A stretch of 64,000 nt of DNA from Archaeoglobaceae archaeon (GCA_027036775.1 JALWDS010000031.1:1-64000); one strand, 5' to 3'; shown: positions 20,090 to 28,728, counted from the first letter of the stretch. Program-made: numbers and translations. The notes: a model not told the origin generated them from the letters alone.

Positions 20090-22309
20090 TCAGTATATCA
20101 ATGCATTCTCTTGGCAGATATCTATTTGATCCAAAAACCCTGATAACTTCTCTGTATCAAAATAACCAATCTCATGAGAATATTGAAATCGTGGATTTAG
20201 CAAAACTGGTATATTACCTATTTCACCAATTGAATCTTGATTTAGACTGTCAATTATCCACCATATTGGAACTGGAGTGAAATATTCTTTAATCCTTCGT
20301 AACCTATACTTTTCATCACTATTAAGAATGTCCATTATCGTTGTTCTAAAGCATTTTGGAATTATCAAAGCTGTATTAGTGTCTCTAAACTTTAGGAGTT
20401 TGTTTAATTCATTATCTGTTAAATCGATTGAAAAGAAGTATTTAGTATCGTTTTCCCACTTTTCAATATACCTTTTAATTTCTCCTAATTCATTTTGATC
20501 TAAATCCAGAGGATTTTCTCTAAAACGTTTTATCAAAATTAACTCATTTTTAATCCTATCTTCCAACCGTATTAGTTCGTTAAAAGTTGCTTTGATTTCT
20601 TCCTTTTTGTAGGGATACCTCTTACCTTCGTCAATATCCTTGGGATAAAATATACTAACGTTTACACTCTTTGTGTAGTTTGAGTATCTGTTTACTCTGC
20701 CAAATCTCTGGATTAATGACGGTATTGGAGCTACTTCCGTAAATAAGTAATCAAAAGACACATCGAGACTAACCTCTGCAACTTGTGTAGAAACTAACAC
20801 AAAGCCTTTTGGTAGTCTTGATAGTTCTTCTAAACGAATTTCTTTATCTCTCCTGTCACGATAGGTAAATCGAGAATGTATTAGAATCATTCTCTTGAGA
20901 TTGTATTCGTTTTTCAGTAGTAGATACGTTTTAATAGCCTTTTCAACCGTATTACACAAAACTAAAACGTTACAGTCTTCAGCCTTTTTAACTATTGCTC
21001 TCAACGATTCATCTTCGGTTATGTCTGAGGGTTCAACATTATACAGATACCTTCTTTTCTTCTCATATTCATTGATGAATTCAAATTTTACTAAACTGGT
21101 GTATTCATTAATCAATTTTTCCAAATCGGGATGAGAAGTTGCAGACATGAAAATCGATTTAATATTGTATCCGAAATTTTCATTAAATTTCTTTATAAAG
21201 TTTAGTAAGATATACAATCCATTAATTGGATAGGCATGGAACTCGTCAAATACAAATACAGAATTTCTAAAGTGGAATCTCTTTAAAAAGTATTTACCAA
21301 CATGCAAAAAGCTTAAAATAATCTGATCCAGAGTTGTTATAGTTATTGGACTCATAAATGATTTCGAAATGAACATATCGAAATCAACAACTGATTCGTT
21401 ACCTTCACGAAGTTTTTCAACATCCGCAAAATAATAGTTCTCTTCAACTCTACAGTTGAAAACCTTGCTAAGCGTGTCCTTCATCTTTCTTATTGACGTT
21501 ATAGTTGGCAAAACGTAAATTATATGTCTTGGATTCCTATTTAGGGCAATCGTTAAGGATGCAAAAGTTTTACCCCACCCTGTTGGTGCTGTTAATAACA
21601 CGTCACCTTTTGTATTAGCCATCTTGCAAAAGATTCTCCACCGATTTTGATCGAATTTTAATCCTTTCGACCTTATGTATTCTTTGATATTTGATTCTAT
21701 TTGGCTTTTGCTGAAACTTGCGATCTCTTCGAAGATCACGTTATCTTTTTCAAACATGGCTGAGATAATGTCCGCAGTTTTGAATATACCAAACAAATCT
21801 GCGTAAACGACGTTGAGATTTAAATCATTTAATTTTTCCTGTAATTGCACCAATGCCGAGTAAATCTGTTTTATTATATAATTTGCTTTTTTATTTATTT
21901 CAAACTTTGTTTCTTTTGTAGCTCGTCTTATATATCTCAATATTTCTCGACATTTTGGAGGAGAAGGACAAGTATCTTCTAATTTCAAATGAGAGTGATG
22001 TTTCAAAATTAGATAGAAAAGTATCGGATCAAAGTTCTCAGAGTGATTAAGATACATATACGCTGACAATGCAGAATGTGGTGGATTTTTGTCGTTATCT
22101 ATGCTCCACTTAGGATTTAACTTACCTATGTCATGCCAATCCGCAAGAGCATCGATTATATCCCTAAATTTTAGTAGATCATGTTTTTTAGCCAGTAAAT
22201 ACGATATTTGCTTAATTTCTTCAATATGTTCATAAAGTGGCTTCATTATTCCATTTTTCTTATGGGATGCCTTTGATAGGTTATCTAGTCCTAAAGATGC
22301 AAAATCCAT
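20090..22309 (-). CDS. cas3: Cas3 with N-terminal HD nuclease and helicase
   Basis: Degrades DNA flagged by Cascade. The HD domain has EHIEE, DWHDIGK, PHSAL and KHHSH in the first 120 residues. The SF2 helicase has Walker A LLTAPTGWGKT, DEFH in VFDEFHAYP, MSATSHP (motif III) and LIQRFGRVNR (motif VI). I start at ATG 22309 (MDFASLGL), which has GAGGTTATGAT just upstream; the ORF-track start at 22330 overlaps cas5. Last gene of the effector operon and visibly AT-rich compared with cas1 or cas6. Confidence 0.95.
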   Translation of the reverse strand: MDFASLGLDNLSKASHKKNGIMKPLYEHIEEIKQISYLLAKKHDLLKFRDIIDALADWHDIGKLNPKWSIDNDKNPPHSALSAYMYLNHSENFDPILFYLILKHHSHLKLEDTCPSPPKCREILRYIRRATKETKFEINKKANYIIKQIYSALVQLQEKLNDLNLNVVYADLFGIFKTADIISAMFEKDNVIFEEIASFSKSQIESNIKEYIRSKGLKFDQNRWRIFCKMANTKGDVLLTAPTGWGKTFASLTIALNRNPRHIIYVLPTITSIRKMKDTLSKVFNCRVEENYYFADVEKLREGNESVVDFDMFISKSFMSPITITTLDQIILSFLHVGKYFLKRFHFRNSVFVFDEFHAYPINGLYILLNFIKKFNENFGYNIKSIFMSATSHPDLEKLINEYTSLVKFEFINEYEKKRRYLYNVEPSDITEDESLRAIVKKAEDCNVLVLCNTVEKAIKTYLLLKNEYNLKRMILIHSRFTYRDRRDKEIRLEELSRLPKGFVLVSTQVAEVSLDVSFDYLFTEVAPIPSLIQRFGRVNRYSNYTKSVNVSIFYPKDIDEGKRYPYKKEEIKATFNELIRLEDRIKNELILIKRFRENPLDLDQNELGEIKRYIEKWENDTKYFFSIDLTDNELNKLLKFRDTNTALIIPKCFRTTIMDILNSDEKYRLRRIKEYFTPVPIWWIIDSLNQDSIGEIGNIPVLLNPRFQYSHEIGYFDTEKLSGFLDQIDICQENALIY

Positions 22310-22311
22310 AA

Positions 22312-22968
22312 TCATAACCTCAAAAAACAATCGTAAAGTGGGACACCACCGATCACATTAACCTTCTCCTTTAGTTTAAACTTAACGTTTAGTCCCATTA
22401 CGACCGTTTTTGGCAATCCTGTATACACATAAGGCAAATTGTAAACGATACTGTTTTCTGTCATTTCTAAAGAGCCAAAAAGATTTTGCGGTAAGTATGT
22501 ATTTTCGATTTCATCCGTTTCTTCGTATTCGTCATAGAGCTTTGGATTTTCGATATCAAAAAAGATAAAATCGTTAATTCCCGCATAAGGGACGAATTCG
22601 AAATCAAATTCGTTAATTCTTTTATACAATTTGTCAATTGTCTCCTTGTTGCCCCATATAGCGTATCTGTATTTTGGTCTAAACAATATTATTAACTCTT
22701 CTGTTGTTCGTTCTTCCCTACTTCTTTTTAGCTTCAATAATTGTGCGTTTTCTCTACATACTCCTTTAATTTCGAGCAACCTTGCACCAGCTTTAAACTT
22801 AGTTCTTTCTTTAATGTATTCTTCTCGACTTTTTCCAAGAATTGAAAAGAAAAAGCCTATTACTGTAGTTGGTAGAGGTATAAGATAAGATACTCTACTT
22901 TTCATCGTCGTATGAACTCTAAAATGTGCTAAGTCGAAGAGAACATCAACCGTCAATCCCCTTTCCAT
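22312..22968 (-). CDS. cas5: Cas5 Cascade subunit
   Basis: A RAMP-type protein that caps the 5' handle of the crRNA in Cascade. The N-terminus reads GLTVDVLFDLAHFRVHTTMKSRVSYLIPLPTTVIGFF, a recognisable Cas5 start with a beta strand followed by PxPTxxxG. 218 residues is usual. It overlaps cas7 by 16 bases and ends 2 bases before cas3. AT-rich like its neighbours. Confidence 0.9.
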   Translation of the reverse strand: MERGLTVDVLFDLAHFRVHTTMKSRVSYLIPLPTTVIGFFFSILGKSREEYIKERTKFKAGARLLEIKGVCRENAQLLKLKRSREERTTEELIILFRPKYRYAIWGNKETIDKLYKRINEFDFEFVPYAGINDFIFFDIENPKLYDEYEETDEIENTYLPQNLFGSLEMTENSIVYNLPYVYTGLPKTVVMGLNVKFKLKEKVNVIGGVPLYDCFLRL

Positions 22969-23837
22969 TCACCTCTCACCAACCATTTTGCCATCTTTTC
23001 TATATCTTCACTTGGAACAATACCCGACTTTAAGTCATAAACTTCCAATAATTTTTTGCTGTCATCTTTACTTAAATCCGGTTTTGTGAATGTGTTATTA
23101 TCAACATCTATTTTTTTCCAAATTGGATACAGCTTTTCACCACAGTAAACTATTGCAGAAACATGCTCAGCCATTGTAAAGAAATTAGCCCTTCTCGGAT
23201 ACGCCCAACCTTCGTTGAGTAGAATCTCCAATAATGCCTTTACTCTGTTCATTCTTTCATCATCGTCCAACTTATAGCCACCATTGATTCTTTCAAGCTT
23301 TCCATCTTTTATGTATTCATCCCATTTTTTCAGCTGATCGGTTTTTTCACTTTCAGCAAATATACCACATCTTTCAGTAATCACAATTTTCATCAAACCT
23401 ATAAAGTCCGCAACCTCGATTTCAAACGGTGTTGGATTTGCTTCACCCAATTCTCTTGGAAATCTACCTCCAAAATCGATTTGTATTGGTGTGTGTTCAA
23501 TTGCCACGATTGGAGACATCGAAATCGGTGAGACTCTCGCTTTTTGCTGATTTCCTTTAATGTAAAGATACCCAAACAAATCATTATCAACATATTCTAT
23601 AGGATCTCCGCTGTCCGCTAACTTGTTTCCTTCACCAATCCTAAAAGGATCAACTTTAAACCCAAATTCCTTGAGCTTTTCTCTAATTCCCCTTTTCACA
23701 GCTCTGGCAGAAACGAAAGGGTATGTCTCTCCACTTGCTGAAACCAACTTTTTAATTCTAATTCTGTCGCCTTCAACTTCGTTTGCGTTCACATTTCCCG
23801 AAATATGTGTTAAAAGTCCAATAACTATTTTTCTCAT
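22953..23837 (-). CDS. cas7: Cas7 Cascade backbone (DevR/Cst2-like)
   Basis: RAMP protein that lines the crRNA in Cascade. It begins MRKIVIGLLTHISGNVNANEVEG, followed by SASGETYPFVSARAVKRGIREKL, a characteristic Cas7 segment. 294 residues. It overlaps cas8 by 4 bases and cas5 by 16, which fits the tight effector operon. Confidence 0.92.
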   Translation of the reverse strand: MRKIVIGLLTHISGNVNANEVEGDRIRIKKLVSASGETYPFVSARAVKRGIREKLKEFGFKVDPFRIGEGNKLADSGDPIEYVDNDLFGYLYIKGNQQKARVSPISMSPIVAIEHTPIQIDFGGRFPRELGEANPTPFEIEVADFIGLMKIVITERCGIFAESEKTDQLKKWDEYIKDGKLERINGGYKLDDDERMNRVKALLEILLNEGWAYPRRANFFTMAEHVSAIVYCGEKLYPIWKKIDVDNNTFTKPDLSKDDSKKLLEVYDLKSGIVPSEDIEKMAKWLVRGEWKGD

Positions 23838-25165
23838 TGCTTTCCACCTCCCACATAACTATTCCAAAGAATTACAATGAATTCGTTTTTCACTATAAAG
23901 AAATCTCTAATTGGCAGTGTTACAAGGTCTTGAGGAATCGACACTTTAATATCCTCCCTTTCCAACCTTGGCAGATAGGAAACCAGCTTTTCTACAAATG
24001 TTATAGGCGTTTCTTCACTTTTTAAGTCGAGGATTATCCTTTTCAACAAGCTCTTTTGTGTATCTCCTTTGTTAGCTAGCTTTCCAATTTCAAAAGCTAT
24101 AGCTTTCATCTGTTTTCGCAAATTTTCAAGACCACTCATAGCATCACCTCCAAAAAACTTTGATTGGACGTAATCTACGTAGTAGATTTTACTAAAATTA
24201 TAATCTGGTCTTTCCCTTTTAGCTCTAAACTCTAGCGAGATTTTTTCACTTATAGCCTGTGATAACTTTTGAACGTTTAAGTAGCCTTCAATTAGGATTG
24301 AAAAGGCTAAAGATGAGAGTAGCGAGTAATAAGACTCAACTATGTTTTGGTTTTGTAGTCTTGGCGGTTTTAACGACTCCAAAAATATAACGAATTTGAA
24401 TTTTAGATTATCTGTTAAATCATCATCGCTAAAAAATAAATCGTACAATCTTTTAAGGTTTACAATTGGGTGATAGATGGATGTCCATTTATTTCCGCCA
24501 CTGTTATTTAAGATAAGAGTTTCAAAGTTTAAATTTTGGATATTATCACCTCTAAATTTTAAATCCTCCATGATAATACAAAGTAAAAATAAAAGGGTAA
24601 AGTAAGCTGAAGTAGGATATACTGGCAATTCGTAGGAAATATCCCCATCAATATACGTTCTTGTGATTTTGCCAACCTTTAATTTAAAATCGTAAATTCC
24701 TCCAACTTCTCTTAAGCTCCTTATAAGCTTTTCAAGGTCTTTATTCTCACTCCTAATTCCGACGATTGTCCTTTGTTTTAACTTTTTACCCTCAAGTCTA
24801 ATTAAATCAAGATAATAAAAAGACAGTAACCAATTTAGTATTTTTTCCTTAGATTTTTCGCTTACATCCATTTTATAATCAGAGAAATGATAGTTAGGGG
24901 CTTCACTTTTTTGCAAAATTGTTGGAAAATGAGATGAACTTATATCCTTAGTTTCCATTAAATAGTCTAACACAATTTTTGCACAATCCTCTATACAACT
25001 TGCTTCCTTAAAACGTTTAGATATATTTGGTATTGCTCCGGATAAAACAGCATTTAATAATCCATCAAAATCTATTGGTATTTTTCTGTCTTTGCCACTA
25101 TCCTTTTTCCAACCGGCCCAACGAATCCTCTTTAGTATTAACTGCTCTAAACTCTTTCCACTCAT
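23834..25165 (-). CDS. cas8: Cas8 large subunit, type I-B-like
   Basis: A 443-residue protein in the position of the PAM-recognising large subunit, between cas6 and cas7. I see no catalytic motif, as usual for Cas8. The call rests on size, operon position and overlap with cas7. Subtype I-B is inferred from the cas6-cas8-cas7-cas5-cas3 and cas4-cas1-cas2 content. The sequence is very AT-rich (for example 14 G+C in the 60 bases from 24541), unlike cas6. Confidence 0.78.
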   Translation of the reverse strand: MSGKSLEQLILKRIRWAGWKKDSGKDRKIPIDFDGLLNAVLSGAIPNISKRFKEASCIEDCAKIVLDYLMETKDISSSHFPTILQKSEAPNYHFSDYKMDVSEKSKEKILNWLLSFYYLDLIRLEGKKLKQRTIVGIRSENKDLEKLIRSLREVGGIYDFKLKVGKITRTYIDGDISYELPVYPTSAYFTLLFLLCIIMEDLKFRGDNIQNLNFETLILNNSGGNKWTSIYHPIVNLKRLYDLFFSDDDLTDNLKFKFVIFLESLKPPRLQNQNIVESYYSLLSSLAFSILIEGYLNVQKLSQAISEKISLEFRAKRERPDYNFSKIYYVDYVQSKFFGGDAMSGLENLRKQMKAIAFEIGKLANKGDTQKSLLKRIILDLKSEETPITFVEKLVSYLPRLEREDIKVSIPQDLVTLPIRDFFIVKNEFIVILWNSYVGGGKQ

Positions 25166-25189
25166 ATTATTACACCCAACTCGGAAATA

Positions 25190-25897
25190 TCATACCACTT
25201 TCACCATTCCAAATCCCATGCTATTCCTCTCACCAAACCCAGCCTTGTAACCCAACTCAAGCAACTCCTTGCTACCTTCGGCTTTGAAGACCATCTCCAC
25301 GCATCTGTGGTAGGTATTTTTAACTTTAATTCTTTTCGGTTTAACCTTCAGAGGTTTGATGATGAGATCGGTGTTCTCTGGCACTTCTCCACGTAAAGCT
25401 ATATACTTCCTTATCAAGTTCCTTTTTAAGTTTTCGTAAAACTTCGGATCGTTCGGGTAGAGATCGTAGGGCCTGCCATCTTTTACGGTCGTAACGTTTA
25501 TAGGGGAAAGAGTAGCGAACGTTGCTTTATTTTTAATTTCGTGCTCCTTTAAGACTTTAACGCTCGATACAACCAACTCTAAACTCCCTATTTTCACGTT
25601 GGGGTCTTTGAGCAAGCCCTCAACAAAACTCTCCGCTATCTCTGGTTTTGGTGTTGAAAAGTAGAGGTTGACCACATCGCTCTCTATTATCATCTTATCT
25701 CCAACGATCTTAAACTTCCTCCTTGGAACGTCTATCCTGCTGAATGTGAAAAATTTGAATCCGTTGTTAAAGTGCAGACCCAACGAAAGCCAAGGGTCCG
25801 ACAGCTTTATACACCTATACACAAAGCTCGCCACGTAGTAATTGTAGTTAACGTCAATTGTGTTTTCGATCACGTTAAACTCCACCTTGAGTCTCAT
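25190..25897 (-). CDS. cas6: Cas6 pre-crRNA endoribonuclease
   Basis: Cuts the repeat to release crRNAs. The 235-residue protein ends in the glycine-rich loop LGYKAGFGERNSMGFGMV. The segment LHFNNGFKFFTFSRI near residue 41 contains the likely catalytic His. First gene of the leftward operon. Its start is about 60 bases from the leader repeat, and its base composition is more like the chromosome than cas8-cas3. Confidence 0.95.
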   Translation of the reverse strand: MRLKVEFNVIENTIDVNYNYYVASFVYRCIKLSDPWLSLGLHFNNGFKFFTFSRIDVPRRKFKIVGDKMIIESDVVNLYFSTPKPEIAESFVEGLLKDPNVKIGSLELVVSSVKVLKEHEIKNKATFATLSPINVTTVKDGRPYDLYPNDPKFYENLKRNLIRKYIALRGEVPENTDLIIKPLKVKPKRIKVKNTYHRCVEMVFKAEGSKELLELGYKAGFGERNSMGFGMVKVV

Positions 25898-25956
25898 ATC
25901 TAAACGCTATCCTTTGTAGTAGATAACCCTTGTTGAATTTAGATACCTTTCCGACG

Positions 25957-26241
25957 ATCTGGCGTTTTAAAATAAGGGTTTTGGATAGTATAGGAATATA
26001 ATTTACATTTTCTCGGACGGGGGAATGGAGGTAGGAGGAAATTATCTTTTGGGATAGTCAAGGGGACAGGGTTTTAAATTTGATTTAATCGGTTGACGGG
26101 TCGTCAATTTTGAAAAGAAGGGAGGGATAAAAGTCTGGCATCTTTATAAATGAAGTGCATTATCAGACTTGCCAGATCGTATTTAAACTTCCAAAACACT
26201 CCGAAACCTTTTTATTCAAAAATCTCCTCAACAACTACACA
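25957..26241 (+). promoter_or_regulatory. leader of CRISPR array 2 (inverted copy of the array 1 leader)
   Basis: Inverted near-copy of 17215-17500; differences are scattered substitutions, denser at the end away from the array. A TATA-like CTTTATAAAT at 26142 lies about 92 bases before the first repeat, so transcription should enter the array rightward. TGCCAGA-type motifs occur at 25957 (inverted), 26132 (inverted) and 26169. The 59 bases between 25898 and 25956 carry the cas6 upstream region and nothing else that I can see. Confidence 0.85.
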
Positions 26242-26931
26242 GATAAAATCAGACTATGTTAGGATTGAAAGTCGGTTGGGTGCGGGGGGTAAAAAAACAA
26301 AAAAATGAGATAAAATCAGACTATGTTAGGATTGAAAGCTGATTTGAAAGGTATTTTAAAAGGAGAATTGTATAAGATAAAATCAGACTATGTTAGGATT
26401 GAAAGATAATTGTCAATATACGACACGTGAAGCTCTCCGTTGATAAAATCAGACTATGTTAGGATTGAAAGTATGTTAAACCCAAAGCTTATTAAAAAGA
26501 GTAACAGAGATAAAATCAGACTATGTTAGGATTGAAAGATCAGACGGTAGAGTAAGCTGTTCTATCAGACCACTTGCCAGATAAAATCAGACTATGTTAG
26601 GATTGAAAGTTGAGTATATCCCCTACAACATCGTTAGCCATATCCAGATAAAATCAGACTATGTTAGGATTGAAAGACTGTATGCAAATGTGGGTAATTT
26701 TTGAACGGGCATTGATAAAATCAGACTATGTTAGGATTGAAAGGTGCTCTTGCCAAAGAGCTAAAACTTCCTTTCTTGAGAGATAAAATCAGACTATACT
26801 AGGATTGAAAGAAAATTGACGGCGTTAATAAGATCGCAATACCAGTGATAAAATCAGACTATACTAGGATTGAAAGATACAATCGCCGACTACGATTGTT
26901 AGGTTGTCATGTGATGATAAAATCAGACTAT
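26242..26931 (+). CRISPR. CRISPR array 2: 10 full repeats plus a truncated one, 10 spacers
   Basis: Repeats are 30 bp, starting at 26242, 26309, 26376, 26442, 26509, 26580, 26647, 26714, 26782, 26847 and, truncated, 26916. The first eight contain CTATGTTAGG. The two before the truncated end contain CTATACTAGG, as in array 1. The last copy stops after GATAAAATCAGACTAT and runs into the end of cobY. Spacers are 35-41 bp, with the fifth (41 bp) the longest. The leader is on the left. Confidence 0.98.
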
Positions 26932-27474
26932 ATTCAAACTTGGGGCTATTCTGTTGGCCAATTCCAAGTCTTCGGGTGTATTCACGTTTAAAGAAAGGAG
27001 GGGATTTTTCAGTTCTAAAAACATCTCACCCTCAAAGCCGACGGCATTCAAACCGACCAATATCCAGCCTTTGTATTTTGGCAAGCTCTCGACTTTCACG
27101 AACTTGGGCACGATCTTCGGGTTTAAGACACCAGTTAAGCTTATCCCCCTAAAGTTTCTTGCTATCTCGTTGATGTCTTCAACCCTAACGAACGGAATAT
27201 CGCACGATAGACTTACAAATTCACCGAACTCCCTTAAGATGAACGTCACGTCTCGAACGTAACCTTCACCAGACGTTTCTATCGTTTCTATGCCTTGTTT
27301 TCTGCAGAATTCCGCCGTTTTGGGTGTGTTTTTGCTGACCGCAACGAAAACGTCCCCCACCTTGACAGCCTTTTCGTAAACCCAGAGTATCATTGGTTTG
27401 TTCCCAACCAAAGCCAACGGCTTTTCAAATCCCATCCTGCTACTCTTCCCACCGGCCATTATCACGATAAACAT
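26923..27474 (-). CDS. cobY: adenosylcobinamide-phosphate guanylyltransferase CobY
   Basis: Transfers GMP from GTP to adenosylcobinamide phosphate in archaeal cobalamin assembly. The nucleotide-binding N-terminus is MFIVIMAGGKSSRMGFEKPL; later LSCDIPFV carries the metal-binding Asp. I start at ATG 27474, because a TATA-like TTTATAAAT lies about 27 bases upstream. The ORF-track start at 27528 would be upstream of that promoter. The last three codons and the TGA stop lie within the truncated CRISPR repeat, so the array remnant supplies the C-terminus. Confidence 0.93.
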   Translation of the reverse strand: MFIVIMAGGKSSRMGFEKPLALVGNKPMILWVYEKAVKVGDVFVAVSKNTPKTAEFCRKQGIETIETSGEGYVRDVTFILREFGEFVSLSCDIPFVRVEDINEIARNFRGISLTGVLNPKIVPKFVKVESLPKYKGWILVGLNAVGFEGEMFLELKNPLLSLNVNTPEDLELANRIAPSLNIV

Positions 27475-27569
27475 GTTCGCTAAGATTGTAAGATTATTTA
27501 TAAAACTGTTGCTTGCAAAATCTCGCACTTCAGAGGGGGGTTGGTGGTAGTTTTAAATATCTAAAATCT

Positions 27570-27752
27570 CTGGACTGGAATGTTTCCGATGACGCCCGTT
27601 AGGGGAAGAGTTAAGCAAACGTTAGCCCATCGGAATAACGAGTTCGATGGGATGGGGCTGTCGTGAGCCAGCCCCTAACTCCCGTATGAAGTCTGCCGTG
27701 AAGGCGGGTGGGACGGGTGAAGCTCCGCACTTCAGTGCGGGGAGTGTCATAA
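27570..27752 (+). mobile_element. remnant of an IS200/IS605-type right end (TnpB tail and omega-RNA-like structure)
   Basis: About 180 bases, richer in G+C than the surroundings, with no complete gene. One frame reads like a transposase tail (MTPVRGRVKQTLAHRNNEF then DGMGLS and stop); a second frame reads MKSAVKAGGTGEAPHF. Helices visible are CCCATCG/CGATGGG, GGGGCTG/CAGCCCC and a terminal hairpin with CTCCGCACT...AGTGCGGGGAG, which resembles the right-end hairpins of IS605 elements and the omega RNA of TnpB. The body of tnpB and the left end are absent. A TATA-like TTTTAAATAT at 27551 could drive it as an RNA. The stretch 27753-27826 is AT-rich with no gene. Confidence 0.5.
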
Positions 27753-27826
27753 AGGTGAGGTTCTATCGGTATGATCGCTTCGGAATAATTTTTAAATTTT
27801 TATATAAAATTGCTGTCCATCAACAT

Positions 27827-28363
27827 TTAAAAAGCATCGTAGAGCTTCTCCTTCCTCAAATACTCCCCCCTATCGATCAGATTCTCAACTACAACCCTAT
27901 CTTCATCCACATCCTTGAACCTACTCGCTGGGAACCTGCTTTTACCCAATCCGAGAACGTCTCCCTTCGAGTTGCAGACGAAAACGACATCGTTCTCCTC
28001 AACGTCTTTCGTAACCCTAACGACGGACCTCGCAAATATGTCCCTTCCGTAGAGGAAGAGCATCTCCCCCTTTTCATCGACGTAAACCCTCTTTTTATCC
28101 TTCTTGGCGAGATAGTAGGCTCCTTCAAGTGTGAATCTGAACCTTCTGCTCCCAACTTCCCCGACTTTGATACCCACGCACACGTAGTTCATCTTGAACC
28201 TACCAACGAAGTTCGAGAGTTCCCGAGATAGGGCGTAAGCCTCCCTTCTCCCTTCGGATTCCTTTATGAGAATCTCGTGATCTTCGAGAAAATTTTCAGA
28301 TCCGAAAGCTCTCAAAGCTGAGTTTAAAACCTTCTCCTCCCTCCTCTTTGGCTTTCTAAGCAT
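27827..28363 (-). CDS. Nip7-like PUA-domain ribosome biogenesis protein
   Basis: A 178-residue protein with an N-terminal domain and a C-terminal PUA RNA-binding domain (FTLEGAYYLAKKDKKRVYVD, EKGEMLFLYGRDIFARSV). This is the pattern of the archaeal Nip7 homologue (COG1374), which binds U-rich RNA and acts in large-subunit assembly. It overlaps the preceding hypothetical gene by 40 bases. Function in this organism is inferred. Confidence 0.75.
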   Translation of the reverse strand: MLRKPKRREEKVLNSALRAFGSENFLEDHEILIKESEGRREAYALSRELSNFVGRFKMNYVCVGIKVGEVGSRRFRFTLEGAYYLAKKDKKRVYVDEKGEMLFLYGRDIFARSVVRVTKDVEENDVVFVCNSKGDVLGLGKSRFPASRFKDVDEDRVVVENLIDRGEYLRKEKLYDAF

Positions 28364-28728
28364 CTCCTCACCACACTGTAAAGGTCAAATCTCATAAAAG
28401 TCTCAACCGTGTTTATCACAACCTCCCTACCTATCAAATTGAAATCTCCCATACTTTCTGGAAGGACAACCTCTCCGTTTCTCGAGAACTCGTAGCCCTC
28501 CATGTTCGGTTCCAATCCAACTATTAGATAGCTCTTCCTGAAGAAGAACGGTCTCGCCTTCTCACCTAAGAACCTTATCTTGGCGTAGGTTTCGTTTGCA
28601 ATTATAGATGTGTTCGAGTATATAGCATCTATATTTATCCCAACCTCGTTCCTGTCCAATTCGGAGCTGAACCCACCGACCTTGCTAACGTATAGATCGG
28701 TAGCTATTTCCATCGGGTAGTCGAACAT
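28324..28728 (-). CDS. conserved-looking hypothetical protein
   Basis: About 134 residues. I use ATG 28728; the ORF track starts one codon earlier at TTG. No motif is recognised. The protein is acidic with alternating strands and helices, contains FGEKARPFF-like and VETFMRFDLYSVVRRC segments, and ends in a basic RGGRRRF. The 40-base overlap with the Nip7-like gene suggests coupled expression and perhaps a role in RNA or ribosome work. A TATA-like ATGTATATAAC lies about 20 bases upstream. Confidence 0.7.
   Translation of the reverse strand: MFDYPMEIATDLYVSKVGGFSSELDRNEVGINIDAIYSNTSIIANETYAKIRFLGEKARPFFFRKSYLIVGLEPNMEGYEFSRNGEVVLPESMGDFNLIGREVVINTVETFMRFDLYSVVRRCLESQRGGRRRF

Noticed and set aside
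26272-26308. Purine/A-rich first spacer of array 2 as a special element
   Set aside because: Odd composition only; position and length are those of an ordinary newest spacer.
27570-27752. RNase P RNA, SRP RNA or tmRNA at the G+C-rich block
   Set aside because: None of the conserved cores I know for these RNAs is visible; the hairpin and TnpB-like tail fit an IS605 end better.
27647-28231. 194-aa plus-strand ORF MGWGCREPAPNS...
   Set aside because: Its first part is the transposon-end remnant and the rest is antisense to the Nip7-like gene, so it is not one real protein.
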